This document shows positions 12,626 through 24,647 of a stretch of DNA of 64,000 bases, one piece after another. The notes beneath the pieces are model-generated. The model ran no database searches, was not told the origin of the DNA, and worked only from the letters and a program-made list of their open reading frames with translations. The position numbers were made by a program, and so were the translations under genes. Numbering within the stretch: the first letter of the stretch is position 1; each line of letters opens with the position of its first letter. Origin of the DNA: Zygnema cylindricum (Eukaryota > Streptophyta > Zygnematophyceae > Zygnematales > Zygnemataceae); NCBI GenBank assembly GCA_037447655.1, contig JBBHKE010002916.1, positions 1 through 64,000 of the forward strand, written 5' to 3'.

Positions 12626-14414
12626 AAATTTTAATGAAATGTTGAGAAAGCATCTGAATGCATGTAAAAAAATCGACAAGGATTCCAAGTCCCCGTCAAG
12701 ACTTGACGAATGCGTTAGGGTAAATGTGTCCGCATGATGTTGACACCAAACCTCCCACCGGACTGATGGTAGGATGACTTATGACAAGGGAATTATGACA
12801 CCAAGAACCAACATATAGAAAGTTTTAAGAACGTGCGAATGTCTTCGGACGGATATGAGCTTCCTCTTCCAAATCGAGAGCACGTACGAATTGGAAAGCA
12901 ACATCACTTTGATGACAACCCTAAAAACGCCTCTTCTTCTGCATATATTTGATCCCTTTCGGAATTTCTTTGGTGCGGATCTTGTAGGTTAAGTTTATAC
13001 ATGCATTTGGGTGTTAGTGTACTTCACCAACATGCGTTTTAGATTAGGATGACATATTAAGGAGAAGGGTCATGGATTCAATTGTGAATCCTCCTGCGCG
13101 AGGTTAACTAAGGCAACATTGATGTGTGTGGTATGACTCTTAAGAACCGTTTACTAACTGCATATCACATAAGGGTTCTCACATAGTTGACAAAGATTTA
13201 CTGACTTAAGGAGTAGACCATGTTGGGTTTGTCTCATAAAAGAGTTTCGACATTCCTACCTACATTCCTACGTGCAGAGTGTCGTTTTCTTCAAAACATG
13301 TCGTTCAATTTCTATTACTATCAAGCAAGCTTCTTATAAATGAACACAAATAAAGATCCGAAACGCAAACAATAATGAATATTAAGTTTAATAATACCTC
13401 ACTATCTCTGCTTTAAAAAGCCACAACGAATCACATAGATGTAATAGCATAGGATTTTGGAGTTAAAAAAACTTACCTTGTTTGGGTGAGGGAAGGAGGA
13501 TGTAGAATCACTACAACCTAGTTTGTTAAGGTTTATATCACAACCAAGATCTATATCCGAAAGTGAGCTCGATATAAGCCTAGCTTTGGCTTATCTTGCA
13601 ATTCATAGCCATTGTCTCGGTAATACAGAGACTACAAAATAAAATAAAAAATCTCTTATATTCTTTTATAATTCTCTTCTAAATATCTTCTAAAATCTCT
13701 TTTAAACTCTCTTGTGAACTCTGACTAGTATAAAAACTTGCCAAGATTCTCACTTATCAATATGACTAAAAAGTCCACTTTTCTTCGAAAAGAATGTTGA
13801 GAAACTATTCTAGCAAAACTCAAAAAATGAATTTGAACCCCAACTTTGTTTTGTACCCTACCTTGCTAAAACTAAATGTACCAAAAGATGTTGTTTCAAA
13901 CTCAGCTATCCCTTCGATTTCCTCCCTTGACTTTCACTAAACGCAGTGTTAAGCGCACTATAAATTGAGCATTCAACGCACGCATTCAACGCACTGAAGC
14001 AACTCACAATATTCCTCAACTTGTACGCAACATGTAATCGCAATTATCTCATAGGTTGACAGCCTCCATCCATTACCATAGCAATTTATGAGGAAAATGT
14101 GGAAAGCTGTAAGATTATTCTTTTCTGGAGCCTTCCATTGATGAAAAGCCCAACACTGGGTAAACCAACTATGGAATAAATGAATTGAGTCACAATAAAA
14201 ACGAAAGAAAAACACTACTCTCCTAATCACATCCTGGTATTCTTGGGAAAACATAAAGGCAATCTATGGAAAAAACTCAACAGCATCTAAGCCATTCTCA
14301 AATATGCTCGAGCTCCACACAATGTTGAAAGAAGAAACAATTGCGCCCCTCATTTTCACTTTCGTAAGTTTTCCGTAATTTCCCTATATTTAACTCAAAA
14401 TTGCCACCAAAGTC
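12626..14414. other. Intergenic sequence, no gene seen
   Basis: AT-rich with no domain-bearing frame. A run of related CTCTTTTAAACT/CTCTTCTAAAT words occurs at about 13660-13720. Nothing else is supported. Confidence 0.4.
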
Positions 14415-14790
14415 TTGTACTGACTGCACAAATAGTAGCTGTCATTTGAAACAACGACCAATTCCGATTAAGAGTCAATGTCCTTCCACCACGACTAGGT
14501 TTCGGTGGAGGGGTTGCAACACTCGGTGGAGTAGTATACGGACAGGTGTCCAAAGGAGGTCCACAAAGGTTTGTATAATTTGCATATGAAGAGACAAGAA
14601 AATGGCAAAGTCTCCACCAGGCACGGGCCCCTCCAATGGATTCTTGGCCACATTGAATATTTTCAAATTATCAAGGTTATCCATGTTTGTCGGGAAGGAC
14701 CCTAAAAAACTGTTTCTTGATGGCTCAAGCTTTTTGAGGATAAAAAGTAAACCTAAAGACGAGGTAAGGTTACTAAAAAGAATGTTGCTT
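14415..14790 (-). pseudogene. Leucine-rich repeat protein fragment, minus strand
   Basis: The minus strand encodes two plant-type LRRs: LKKLEPSRNSFLGSFPTN, then MDNLDNLKIFNVAKNPLEGP with VPGGDF. After a frameshift near 14580 comes CGPPLDTCPYTTPPSVATPP, the cysteine cap plus proline-rich stretch that commonly closes the LRR domain of plant receptor kinases and related secreted LRR proteins. No kinase follows. The frameshift and missing ends make this a remnant. It faces away from a second LRR fragment at 14845. Confidence 0.6.
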
Positions 14791-14844
14791 AAAAAAAAAT
14801 TTAGTAGACAACACTCATTCGGGTGTTGTCCTCTCTCTTCAAAA

Positions 14845-15235
14845 AATATCGTTGACTCTTGCTTATGTTGGTATATCGAGAAACAAGCTATCTGGGAAGG
14901 CTGATTTTATTTCCGATGTTCTCAATGGCGACAACCTTACTTCAATTGATATGAGCTTCAACGAGGTTATTAGAAATTTGTCGGAATATATGTTAAATTT
15001 CGATGTAGAGTTTGGTGTGAATTGCATTAAACAACAACAAGCTATTTGGACCTCTTCTTGGAGCGGTTGCCAAAGTCAATATTTTGGATCTTTCATTTAA
15101 TCGTTTCAATGGAAGTATCTTAAAGTTGAATTCTTAAAAATGGAGTGCTTGCCTCGTCAACAAAAACAGCCTTAGTGGGTCGATTCCTTCCCTCGCTATA
15201 ATTCAAATTAGGGAGAGCAGATTATGCAATTCTTA
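14845..15235 (+). pseudogene. Leucine-rich repeat protein fragment, plus strand
   Basis: The plus strand shows LAYVGISRNKLSGKADF, then NLTSIDMSFNEV. After a frame change come NNKLFGPLLGAVAKVNILDL and SFNRFNGSI, matching the LxxLxxNxLxG pattern of extracellular plant LRRs. Frame changes and a stop show decay. Together with the minus-strand fragment 60 bp away it forms a divergent pair, either by inversion of one gene or by two separate insertions. Confidence 0.6.
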
Positions 15236-15324
15236 GGATTGTATTCACACTTACAAACTTGTTATTTTTGTAATCACTATCCTCTTTGCTGAACAATTTG
15301 GCGCCTATGAGAGATAACACCGTC

Positions 15325-15640
15325 TGTTGTTATTATTTATTTTATGTAGTGTACAAAATGTTAATTTAAAAAAAAAAAAAATCTATTAATTTTTTATGTG
15401 TATAAAATGTGAACTTTTATCATTTTTTTTATTCAATATTTTATGAAGTGTACAAAATGTGAAATTTTATTCTTATTTTTATTAATTATTTTATGAAGTG
15501 TACAAAATGTGAGTTTTTATTATTATTTTTATTTATTATTTTTCAAAGTGTATAAAATGTGAATTTCTATTCTTTTTATTATTAATTATTTTTTGAAGTG
15601 TACAAATTGTAAAATCTTATTATTATTTTGATTGAATGGA
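15325..15640. repeat. AT-rich tandem repeat, about 65-70-bp unit
   Basis: About four to five imperfect copies of a unit containing GAAGTGTACAAAATGTGAA followed by a TTATTATTTTTATT spacer. It is non-coding. Confidence 0.7.
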
Positions 15641-15649
15641 GTAGCATTA

Positions 15650-16145
15650 GGTAGTACGACCTGCTACAATAACATTGCCAACAGGTAGTACTACAGGCAG
15701 CAGCTAGTACTACTGGCAGCAGCTGTAAGCTAGTACTAGCAGCAGCAGCTGTAATAGCAGCAGCGGCTGTAAGCTAGTACTAGCAGCAGCAATAAGCTAG
15801 TACTAGCAACAGTTGTAAGCTAGTTCCAACAGTAGCAGCAGCAATAAGCTAGTACTAGCAACAGTTGTAAGCTAGTTCTAACAGTAGCAGCAGTAAGCTA
15901 GTACTAACAGCAGCAGTAAGCTAGTACTAGCAGGTGCAGTAACACCAGTTCTGGCTGCAGGTGCACCTAGTTATAGCAGCTGCAACTAGTACTAGTATGG
16001 CATAAGTAGTAGCTAGTACTACTAGGTAGCAGTACTGCACTATTAATGGCAACAGCACTAGTATGGCATAAGTAGTAGCTAGTACTACCATGTAGCACTA
16101 CTGCACTAGTAATGGCAGCAGGAGTAGTATTAGCAGCAATAGCAA
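15650..16145. repeat. CTAGTACTA/GCAGCAG minisatellite-like tract
   Basis: Imperfect tandem array of words such as AAGCTAGTACTAGCAGCAG. CTAGTACTAG is itself palindromic, so both strands look alike. Open frames across it are low-complexity and not credible genes. Confidence 0.7.
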
Positions 16146-16159
16146 TTTGCAAGATTTTT

Positions 16160-16320
16160 GTTTTTTTAAAAAGCCTCGATATATCGACGATACGATATAT
16201 CGGCGATATATCGCGATATTTAGCTTTTCGATATATCGAAGCGATATATCGATTCTTGGATAACTGAAATTCGATATATATCGAATATCGGCAAATGGTC
16301 CTCGATACCCAATACTAATA
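16160..16320. repeat. TATCG/CGATA palindromic repeat, copy 1
   Basis: Dense ATATCGnnGATAT palindromes ending in CCTCGATACCCAATACTA. The same right end recurs at 16540-16562 and 52130-52150. Confidence 0.65.
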
Positions 16321-16404
16321 ATGACACTGAAATGCTTTCGGATATTTACTACCAGCTGCTACAGCAGCATTAGTGCTAGTAGTAGTAGCAAAAATAGTTT
16401 TACA

Positions 16405-16562
16405 TTTTTTTTAAAAGCCTTGATATATCGACGATACGATATATTGGCGATATATCGCGATGATTTGAAATTCGATATATTGAAGCGATATATCGAATAT
16501 CGGGTACATGAAATTCGATATATATCGAATATCGGCAATGGGTCCTCGATACCCAACACTAC
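16405..16562. repeat. TATCG/CGATA palindromic repeat, copy 2
   Basis: Direct duplicate of the preceding repeat with the same order of motifs, ending CCTCGATACCCAACACTA. The two copies are separated by about 85 bp. Confidence 0.65.
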
Positions 16563-16672
16563 AAATTACGACTATGTATGAGTCTATGAGACAACGATAC
16601 CCTGTCGACTGAAACCCTTCCTGCAAACCTTTCTTAACTCACAATACTGTACAGTAGTTTGTTTCGCACTCT

Positions 16673-16686
16673 CTGCCACGTGGCAG
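16673..16686. promoter_or_regulatory. Perfect 14-bp palindrome with G-box core
   Basis: CTGCCACGTGGCAG lies 52 bp upstream of the next gene's start codon. It holds a CACGTG G-box, so it is a candidate bZIP/bHLH site or part of the 5' leader. Confidence 0.4.
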
Positions 16687-16737
16687 TCACTCAACTCACT
16701 AGCTCCCTTCCTGCCTCGCGGCTGCCCCGGAGTAATC

Positions 16738-16862
16738 ATGGCGCAAGTTCTCGCCCGATCAGCCGCCCAGCGTCTCCGGATCTCCTGCCCTCCCTCTCTC
16801 GTGCAGTTCCGCCGGGGTTTTGCCGCTGGTCGATTTCCTCTCTATTTCCCCTTCAGTTTTTC

Positions 16863-16920
<58 letters not shown>

Positions 16921-16923
16921 TTT

Positions 16924-16971
<48 letters not shown>

Positions 16972-17844
16972 TTTTGCAATATTTATTACTATAATTTTAG
17001 TATTGATTATTGGTATGATTATTGTTGTAATATGTTATTATTATGACTAATATGATCATTTTTGTGCTTCTTCTCCTTTATCCTATCATCATGATAATCT
17101 ATTGAAAGCCTTTTTTTTATTCGATCGTTGGTTAAGAAATTTTTTCCCCCAAAAATTGGTTACTGTATTCGAATTGGAACCTTTTTTCATTATTTCCTGG
17201 TTTCCCGGCTGCATTCCATGTACATTGCTATTAGTTTTAACGTTTTTTTGGTCATTTAAACTCATTTTTCTCCGTAGACACTTGTTTGATTATGTATCCG
17301 GCAGTTGCGACAGTTGGCAAAGGGAGGGAAAAGGGCAGAGGGGGAGAGGAGTTGAGAGAAGAGGAGGAAGAGGGAGGGAGCAGAAAGGAAAGTAGGACGG
17401 GAGGGAGGGAGAGAGGGAAGAGGGAGAGAGCAGAAAGGAAAGTAGGACGGGAGGGAGGGAAAGCAGGGCAAGGAGGAGTGCGGAAGAGGAGGAAGAAATT
17501 GAGTAGTGATAAGAGGATAGGGGGAGAGGGAATAGAAATGAGACAAAAAGATGGAAAGGGAGGGAGGAGAGTCAAGGCAAGGTTCGCATCTTCCGATTGG
17601 CGGTCTCCAAACGAAAAAGGCATATGTGTGTACAGAGAAAATTTAGTTTACGTGGCGAAAAAACATTAACAGTTTTAGCTATACTCGGTGTACTCTCGTG
17701 CTAGATGTAGATGTTTGCAGGCAAGTATTCTTGGAAGCTTGATATGAAGTGTGTGTTTGTGTGTGTGTGTGTTTTTTTTTTGTAATTATTAGAAAGCCCT
17801 AAAGTATCCTAAGAAGAGGCAAGTATTTTTTGAAGCTTGATCTG

Positions 17845-17886
<42 letters not shown>

Positions 17887-19202
17887 TTCTTTTTTCTTTT
17901 TTTGTTTTTGTTATCATCAGAAAACCCTAATAGTCTTCAAGAACAGGCAAGTGCTCTTAGAATCCTGATCTGAACAGTGTGTATGTGTTTTCTGTCTTTT
18001 TTTTTTTTTTCGGTTTGAATAAATTTTACAAAATTTTACGTCTCTTCAGGCTTTTCAACAAATTCTGTTCCCTTGTGGTTTATTGCGTTTATTTGACTTC
18101 TTGAATTCTTTCAAGTGCAACGTGATATCTATTATCAATGAGATCTATTGTTAAACAATAATACTACTTTTTTTATATTTCGTTTGTAATGCATTCTAAG
18201 AAAGTTTATTCTTGTTTTCTCCCTCAATTCATTTTTCTACAGATCATCATGGGCCCAAAAAAGTGAATATTTGGGAGCAACCCACAAACCCGGGGAACTG
18301 GAAGGAGGAACAGGTAATTCAGGAAAACTGATTCCTCCGTCTCACTTATATGTAAAGAAAAAACTTTTTTTTTGTCGAATTCCTCGTTAGGTTGGGTAGA
18401 CAATGGACAGGATTTGCAGGAGCTTGGGCATTCTGCAATGCAGTTTGAAGGTTTTTTGCTTGTGAAATTTTAAGTCATGTTTCTCTTTCTGGTGTAAGCA
18501 ATTAAAATCACATTGGCAGGTAAAATACCCTTTGAAAGATAACATGTTTAATAAAGGAATTCGTTTGTCTAAATTTGGAACCCGAATTTTATTCTGTTGC
18601 TTTGGTTATTGGAAATAAAGTCATTTTAGACCGAAGATTAAACTTTTGTCGTATATATTCCATCATAAAAACCTATTTTTGTATCGTATTGTTTTGTCAC
18701 ATAATCTTTTTATATTTTTCTACCCTCTGGCATATTTTCTGGCCAATTGTTACAGAAATAAGGAAAGCTTTGGATACATTCAAGCCTGACTTAACTTTTT
18801 TTTTTATTATTCACTTCCTTATTATTTTAAGGAAGTGAAAAAATGGTTTTTCCTCTTTGACTAGTGTAAAGATCACAGTAAAGCTGAATCTATTTTTTTT
18901 TACACTGTACTAATTTTACCTTAAAAAACTGCCCATGATTCTGCTGTTGTTTAAAACGCATAATTGTATTTTTAAGCACAGTTTGAAAAGTTTTACGTTT
19001 TTGGGCTAAAACCGGCTGACCCAAAGCTAATGGGTGGTTTTTTTCACAGTTTGTATTTGTGTCTCTCGGAGGATGGGGACTTGTTTTTTACCTTGGGTAC
19101 AAATCTTTTGCGGGTGGTAAAAAACCCGAGACCAAAGATATCTCGAAAGAAATCGAAGAGCACTCTATCCCGGAGAAACACCCGGAAGGACACAAGGCTT
19201 GA
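16738..19202 (+). CDS. Mitochondrial small membrane protein, probable complex I ESSS/NDUFB11-like subunit (3 exons)
   Basis: Exons 16738-16828, 18243-18313 and 19050-19202 sum to 315 bp, 104 residues, with GT-AG introns in phases 1 and 0. The N-terminus MAQVLARSAAQRLRISC, followed by FRRGFAA, is Arg/Ala-rich without acids, as in a mitochondrial presequence. The middle exon gives DHHGPKKVNIWEQPTNPGNW and KEEQ. The last exon starts with a single hydrophobic span (FVFVSLGGWGLVFYLGYKSF), then a charged tail ending HPEGHKA. From memory this HHGP...W-KEE...GWG arrangement fits the plant ESSS-type accessory subunit of NADH dehydrogenase. The gene model is strong and the name is tentative. Intron 1 holds a long poly-T, a foldback element and GT repeats. 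Confidence 0.8.
16864..16968. repeat. Poly-T tract in intron 1
   Basis: About 105 bases of almost pure T, interrupted by A at 16919 and 16925. It lies 35 bp after the donor site of exon 1. Its length is likely unreliable in the assembly. Confidence 0.9.
17221..17692. mobile_element. TA-type foldback element with internal purine expansion
   Basis: The left end (TACATTGCTATTAGTTTTAA) and right end (read inverted, TACACCGAGTATAGCTAAAA) are inverted repeats that continue inward with CATTTTTCTCCGTAGACAC against its counterpart. Relatives are at 21941, 27374 and 28745. About 250 bp of GGGA/GAGA-rich sequence (17317-17570) separates the arms here and is absent from the short relatives. Confidence 0.65.
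17837..17884. repeat. GT dinucleotide microsatellite
   Basis: Continuous GTGT tract. A shorter GT tract occurs at 17752-17771 in a partly duplicated context (AAGCTTGATnTGAAGTGTG). Confidence 0.85.
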
Positions 19203-21154
19203 GCATTTTTGGAGGTGTGTTTGTTATGAAAGTCAATAGCATTTCTGTGTTTTCTTTTTTTTTTTTTGGTACTGAACTTCAGCAGGATACTGATTTTTCA
19301 AGAGCCAAGTGGAGTTGGGTTTATCATCGTGAAATGTCAGTATCTTACATAAATTGGATCAGATAAATAGAAATAAACAACTTTTTTTTAAATGAAAAAG
19401 CCTGTCAACATCAAATTATATTGTTCAGGGTCTGGTTTTCGTTTTGTCGGTGAAAACAATGCAAGAAAAACCTTTCGAGATAGGAAACACAATACATTAT
19501 TCTCCCTTTTGAAACTTTGAGTTTCTATTTTTGGGTCTCCTTGTATTCTATATGAAGGTTTTCTTTGTGTTTCCTTCCCCTTTTTGCTTTTTCTTAGAGG
19601 AAGATTAAAACCCTTTTAAACATGTTTCTCGTTTGCTCTCAAATGAAACCCTAAAAGTTTTATTTAAAACCGCTTTTTTCTGGTCTTTCCTGTCATCATT
19701 TTTCTCGTCTTTTTCTCGCAGGAAAGTAAAACTTTTACTCCTCTTTTGAGATCTTATCTGGACTTAAAAAGTTGAAAAAACGGAAAGGGTTTTCTGTGTC
19801 TCAAATTGGACATAGTAGTCTTCAGGGAAACAAAAAAAAAAGGAAAACACAAGAAGGAGAACAAAAAAAGGACAACAAGAAAAGGACAACAAAAATTGGA
19901 AAACAAAGAAAAGGAAAACAAAAAAAAGGACTATTGTATTTCATTAAAATAAAGAGCCTCTATTTGCCTCCTTCAAAACTTATCCTTTTTTTTCTTTTTG
20001 CTCCTCCTTGTCCCATTTTTCTCCTTCTCCCATTTCATTTTGGGGCCTTCTAGAAGCTTATTCTGGAAGTTCTATTTTGGGAATCCTGATCCGATCGTCT
20101 GACCCGTGGATCTGTCTGTCCGTCTTATCACGTCCACGCACGCCCTTTCTCTCCCTCTCCCTTACTTTCAGACGGGTCTCCTCACCACAACATCCATCTG
20201 GCAAATAGTTCTGCGATGATGTGACTTTGAGCTTTTATTTTAACAAACTATGTCATTTTTGTTATTTTTTTTTTCCCCTTTCTTTTTTTTGGGTTTGCAA
20301 GGTGATAGTTAAAAACAAATCCAAGTTGATATTACAATATCTTTGTTTCAATATTAGTGTGGGTGTTTACACACAACCTTAGATGGTATTTACACACCTT
20401 AGATGATACGTACACACCATCCCAAAATATTGAGGAATGATTGGCTCCTGAAAAAAAGTATTATTTTCTCATACCGAAACAATTTGTATCAAAAGAAGGT
20501 TCACTCTTGTTTTTTCTGATAATCGGTACGATTGTAGTATGTCTCTAAATATGTCAACGGAGCGGTGATATAATCATGTTTATTCTTTACTTTTCACATC
20601 CTCGTGGAACATAATAAGCGATAGTAAATGATGGTAAATGGTGGTACAGGAAAGTAAATGATGGTAAATTATGTTAAATGGTAGTAATGTAGAATTGGTC
20701 CACAAAATTGTAAAAAAAAAGTCAAACTGAAACTGATTTGCAGCCTAATTAAAGCTTATAGGGCATTACATTGGAGGTATTTGCCCTGATGTTGAGGTAA
20801 ATAGTACACTTTTTAAGGTAGACTCTGCTTGATTTATCCAGAGAATTGTACAGAGCTGTGAGAACCCGGATGAAGTATTTGCTGGGAGTTTTTTGAAACT
20901 GTAAGCATTGATACATGTAAAGGACGTTTTAGTGTTTGGATCGACAAGGCAAGATTGAGAAAACTTTTCAAACACTAAATTTTTAAATACCAAGTTATGT
21001 GTACAAAATTTTCAAACTTATGTGTCTGGAGGCAAAAATAAAGTCAAATAATTTTGTAGGAGGTATTTGTTGACAAGGAAACTTCCAGTATAAACTACAA
21101 TGGTCAATTCGAGGATCTAAGTCTTTAGAGAGTTGTGAGAAGACAATAAATATG
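19203..21154. other. Intergenic sequence, no gene seen
   Basis: A/T-rich with poly-purine runs at 19830-19930 and degenerate AGTAAATGATGGTAAAT repeats at about 20620-20690. The first part presumably contains the 3' untranslated region of the mitochondrial protein gene. No coding frame is supported. Confidence 0.4.
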
Positions 21155-21370
21155 TACATTGCCCATTGCTATTAGAGTTTAACGTTTCCCATGCATTCTT
21201 TTTTCAAGCAGTCAAACTCGTTTGATTTTGTAATTGACTGCTCAATTTTTGTTTTGAGGGAAGCAATCGAAAGATCACGGGTTTACTATTCAATCGTGAT
21301 GAAAATTGGGAAATTGTGATGAAAAAAAGTACTGAAAATGTCTAACTCTAATAACGATAGGGCATTTATT
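21155..21370. mobile_element. Degenerate TA-type foldback element
   Basis: The left end has TTGCCCATTGCTATTAGAGT. The right end, inverted, has TGCCCTATCGTTATTAGAGT. About 215 bp, non-coding, same general TIR type as the elements at 21941 and 28745. Confidence 0.5.
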
Positions 21371-21940
21371 GTGGAAGGCATGGTATTTGATGGCGTTGTA
21401 CTTTATATAACCATGCATTAGATAATTGAAATTTAGGGAGAAATTGGTGAATGAATAATTCAAAGAGGGGAAAATAACATTAGGCGTTGGACGTAGATCA
21501 ACTTCCAAACCGTTCAGTTGTACAGAGAAAGCCTGTTTTGGCTTTCATTTGACGAAGAACAAAACAACATAAAAGCACCTTTAAATAAGCAACACAAAAA
21601 AAGCATAATTAGAAATGGGCCCGTTGTTAAAATCAGTAAACTACTACAGTGAACATTTCATTCGTGTTAACAATTGAATGAATTTTTTTTGCCGAGCGGC
21701 TCATTATGGGCCGCTTCACTGGATAGTGTTATTAAAATGTTTCCAATTTTGGGTCAAAAAACCACCACTGGAACTAGTGTTACTAACTCTAATAGCGACG
21801 ATGGGCGTGACTGGATATCCACCCGCAAGGCATTCGCTATATTTTTTTTGAAATCGAATAGTCGCGACACGTTGGATGATGAAGATACGTGTTAGAATGG
21901 ACTACCACCGTAATTTTTCTCAAAATTTGCACATGACATA
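21371..21940. other. Intergenic sequence, no gene seen
   Basis: No domain-bearing frame. A 73-codon open frame at 21674-21895 has no recognisable feature. Confidence 0.4.
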
Positions 21941-22161
21941 TACACAATGTATCGCTATTAGTGTAAAAAAAAAATTGGCCACTTAAAACAGCTTTTCTCC
22001 AAACACATTTGTCCGATTTTCAGTTTGAGACCGCCAATTGGAAACTCAGAATCTTACCTTTCAATCACAACCGTCGGGTCAATAATCCAACAAGTGTGTA
22101 CGGAGAAGAGTTGTTTGAAGTGGCAAAAAAAACATTAACGCTAATAATGATACACGGTGTA
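21941..22161. mobile_element. TA-type foldback element, about 221 bp
   Basis: The left end TACACAATGTATCGCTATTA pairs with the inverted right end TACACCGTGTATCATTATTA. The arms continue with GCCACTTAAAACAGC and CTTCTCCGTACACACTTG. It is short, hairpin-forming and without a gene. Confidence 0.7.
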
Positions 22162-22444
22162 CCTTCCAAAATCCAACTGAAAATCCAGAAGTAATTTCAT
22201 AACGCGATTTCTTCACGCTAAATTTTGATGACTTATCCATCAGGTCGTGCCAACAATGCACCTATCGCCTAAGTGCTTTATTGTGATTTGTGCCACGTAG
22301 GTTCTTATTCAAACACCGAGAATAGTCCACTCTTTTAAAAGCACAAAATCTGAAAGTCGCATTTGTTCGGACGGAGGAAATTAAAGATTTGGAAAACAGA
22401 TTGAACTCTAAGATATGTGCGCGCGTAGTTTATCACAGGAGAAG

Positions 22445-23345
22445 GTGCGCCAATATGTTTTAAGCGCAAAGTTCTTCCCGTGAAGGTCAATGGATGCCAA
22501 AAGGAGTGTTAGATGATATCCTTCGGCAATGATTTTTCGTACGGATTGGTCGATATGAATCTACCCTTTCCAAAGGCACATGGCCTTCGATAGTAATGTT
22601 GTCATCGCTCGTCCTCCGTATATCATATATTCTATTTCCAAGTGTACCAATCATACACATCCACTTTGTGGCTAGTTTCCTCTTGGAGAGAACACTTGCG
22701 GACAATAGCCAGACACTCTTAATAGAACGGGCTTTTCCTTCAAAATCACAAAATGGGACCGTCAAAGTTGAAGCCTGGAATCTTGCTAAATTCCTCTGCA
22801 ATAAAAAGCAGCACGGCTTAGAAAGGCATTTTTATAAACATCTCATTTTGCCATGGAGCCCCACCCTTAGGTTGGGGCCTACGGATAAGGGTGGCTCCAT
22901 CGGCAAAAAGTGAGGTTGTTTACGAAAACGTACCTTCTGACAAGGTATCTTTTATATAGGATATAGGATATATATGATAGGAGGATAGGAGGATATATAT
23001 ATATATAAAGCATAGTTACAAGAGATTCGGCAAGATTCTCCAAACTTTTGGGCAAAAATTTCGACCGTCCGATTTTGAGTTTTCGAAGCAAAAACTCTTT
23101 CTGTCTAGAGTCGCTCCTCAATTGTCCCAAGGAGGAGACTTGCCACACACTAGACGTGTCTATTGGTACACTTGGAAACAAAAGATATGATCCACGGTGG
23201 AAGAGCGGTTACATCCTAATAATTGGCAAAGGCTTTGTGCCTTCGTACATGCTAGATTCAAATCCATTAGAAACGACGAAAAAATCTTTGCCGGAGGATA
23301 TCCTCTAATGCTTCTTTTCGTTCACGCAAGGGACTTGGAGTTTGA
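22445..23345. mobile_element. Foldback element with roughly 300-bp arms
   Basis: The left arm (about 22480-22800) and the inverted right arm (about 23020-23320) align through blocks such as TATTTCCAAGTGTACCAAT (22633) and its right-arm counterpart TGTTTCCAAGTGTACCAAT, plus GATATCCTnCGGCAA near the outer ends. The centre holds a GGAGCCCCACCCTTA / TAAGGGTGGCTCC hairpin. One arm recurs alone at 12460-12625. There is no transposase, and terminal details and target duplication were not resolved. Confidence 0.6.
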
Positions 23346-24647
23346 AACATAATGGTATATTTTCATATAGTGATAAAGGACACACGTTGAAAAGTTCAAT
23401 TTTAATAAGTTTTACAAATCTTAAATTTCTCTTGTCCGTTCAGATACGTCGTTCACATATTGTGCTTTTCAAATATTTTAATATTCTCGGCCGTCTCAAC
23501 ATAAACCTACGAGGATCCAATCCAAATAAAACACGTAGGAGATAAGTGCTTAACTGGCACAACCTGATGGATAAGGCGGTGTGCCCATTAACCGCAACTT
23601 TAGAATGTTACTTTGGAATTAAGCGCAAATTTTCATGCGTACTTTTCAAAGTGTTCCTATGGCATCTATTACTTGGGCCTTTATTACTTTAAATATGACG
23701 TTTCCAAAACTTGCGACAGTGTAGACGCCAACAAATTGCGGACACACGCCCACACGTGGAGAAAATAAAGAATGGTTCTTGAAAAGCTCGTATGTTACGA
23801 AGCTAAAATTGCACCGATTATCGGACCACCCATACAATAATGAAGAGTCAAATTCATAATAACAACATAGACCTCTTCGTCACTAGAGGGAAAAAAAAAT
23901 ATAGAGAAATAGAAAGAAATGAAACATAGAAAACATGGTGAGAATTCCCTTATGAAAGTAAAACATCGTATGTCACAAACTTCAACGGAATGCGAAAACC
24001 ATTAAAAACCACGGTAGTTCAGTCGCAATTTAAGTCTAGTGAAAAGGGAACAAACACGACAAAGTACATTAATGTTGCATTGGTGTAAACTATATTATAT
24101 TCTCTTTGTATAATACTAGATGATTAAATTGTCTTATATTATTAAGTATTAATGTATCATATAACAAAATTATGAAGTATTATAACATATACATTATACT
24201 TAATTAGGTTATTGTGTCACATTTTTGTATTGTATCATATTATGTCATAATACATTAAACAAACTATATTATATAAATTATAATACGACATTGTTATATT
24301 GTATTACAGTATATGTTACAATTACATTAAAATGTATTGTGTTAAGAATCGATCAAGTGCTCACACAGATGCTCACAAATGACAAATCAAATCTCACAGC
24401 GGAAGCTTAAATAAACATATTCACATAAAACACTCACGGCTCACGATAAAACATGTCGGCCAAATATCAATATATTAAGCCGAAGATTTCTCATTTCAAC
24501 CTCTCTTCTTCACAGTTCTTCCCTCCTTAAATCTTCTTCTCTTTCTACATATATTGCATGATGCATCTCCCCAGACTGCATACTAAAATTTTAGTAACGC
24601 GCTAATATACCTTCTTAACACCGACAACTCACGACCACTTACTCCAC
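23346..24647. other. AT-rich intergenic sequence, no gene seen
   Basis: Very AT-rich from about 24080 to 24340 (TATTATAT words). No supported gene. Confidence 0.4.

Noticed and set aside
15650-16145. CRISPR-like or regulatory array in the CTAGTACTA tract
   Set aside because: Units are irregular without unique spacers. This is a simple tandem repeat in a eukaryotic genome.
16659-17050. Open frames with long Phe runs
   Set aside because: They read through the poly-T tract. The real exon ends at 16828.
17252-17669. Ser/Pro-rich and Arg/Gly-rich open frames of up to 127 codons
   Set aside because: Both strands of a GGGA/GAGA low-complexity tract inside a foldback element.
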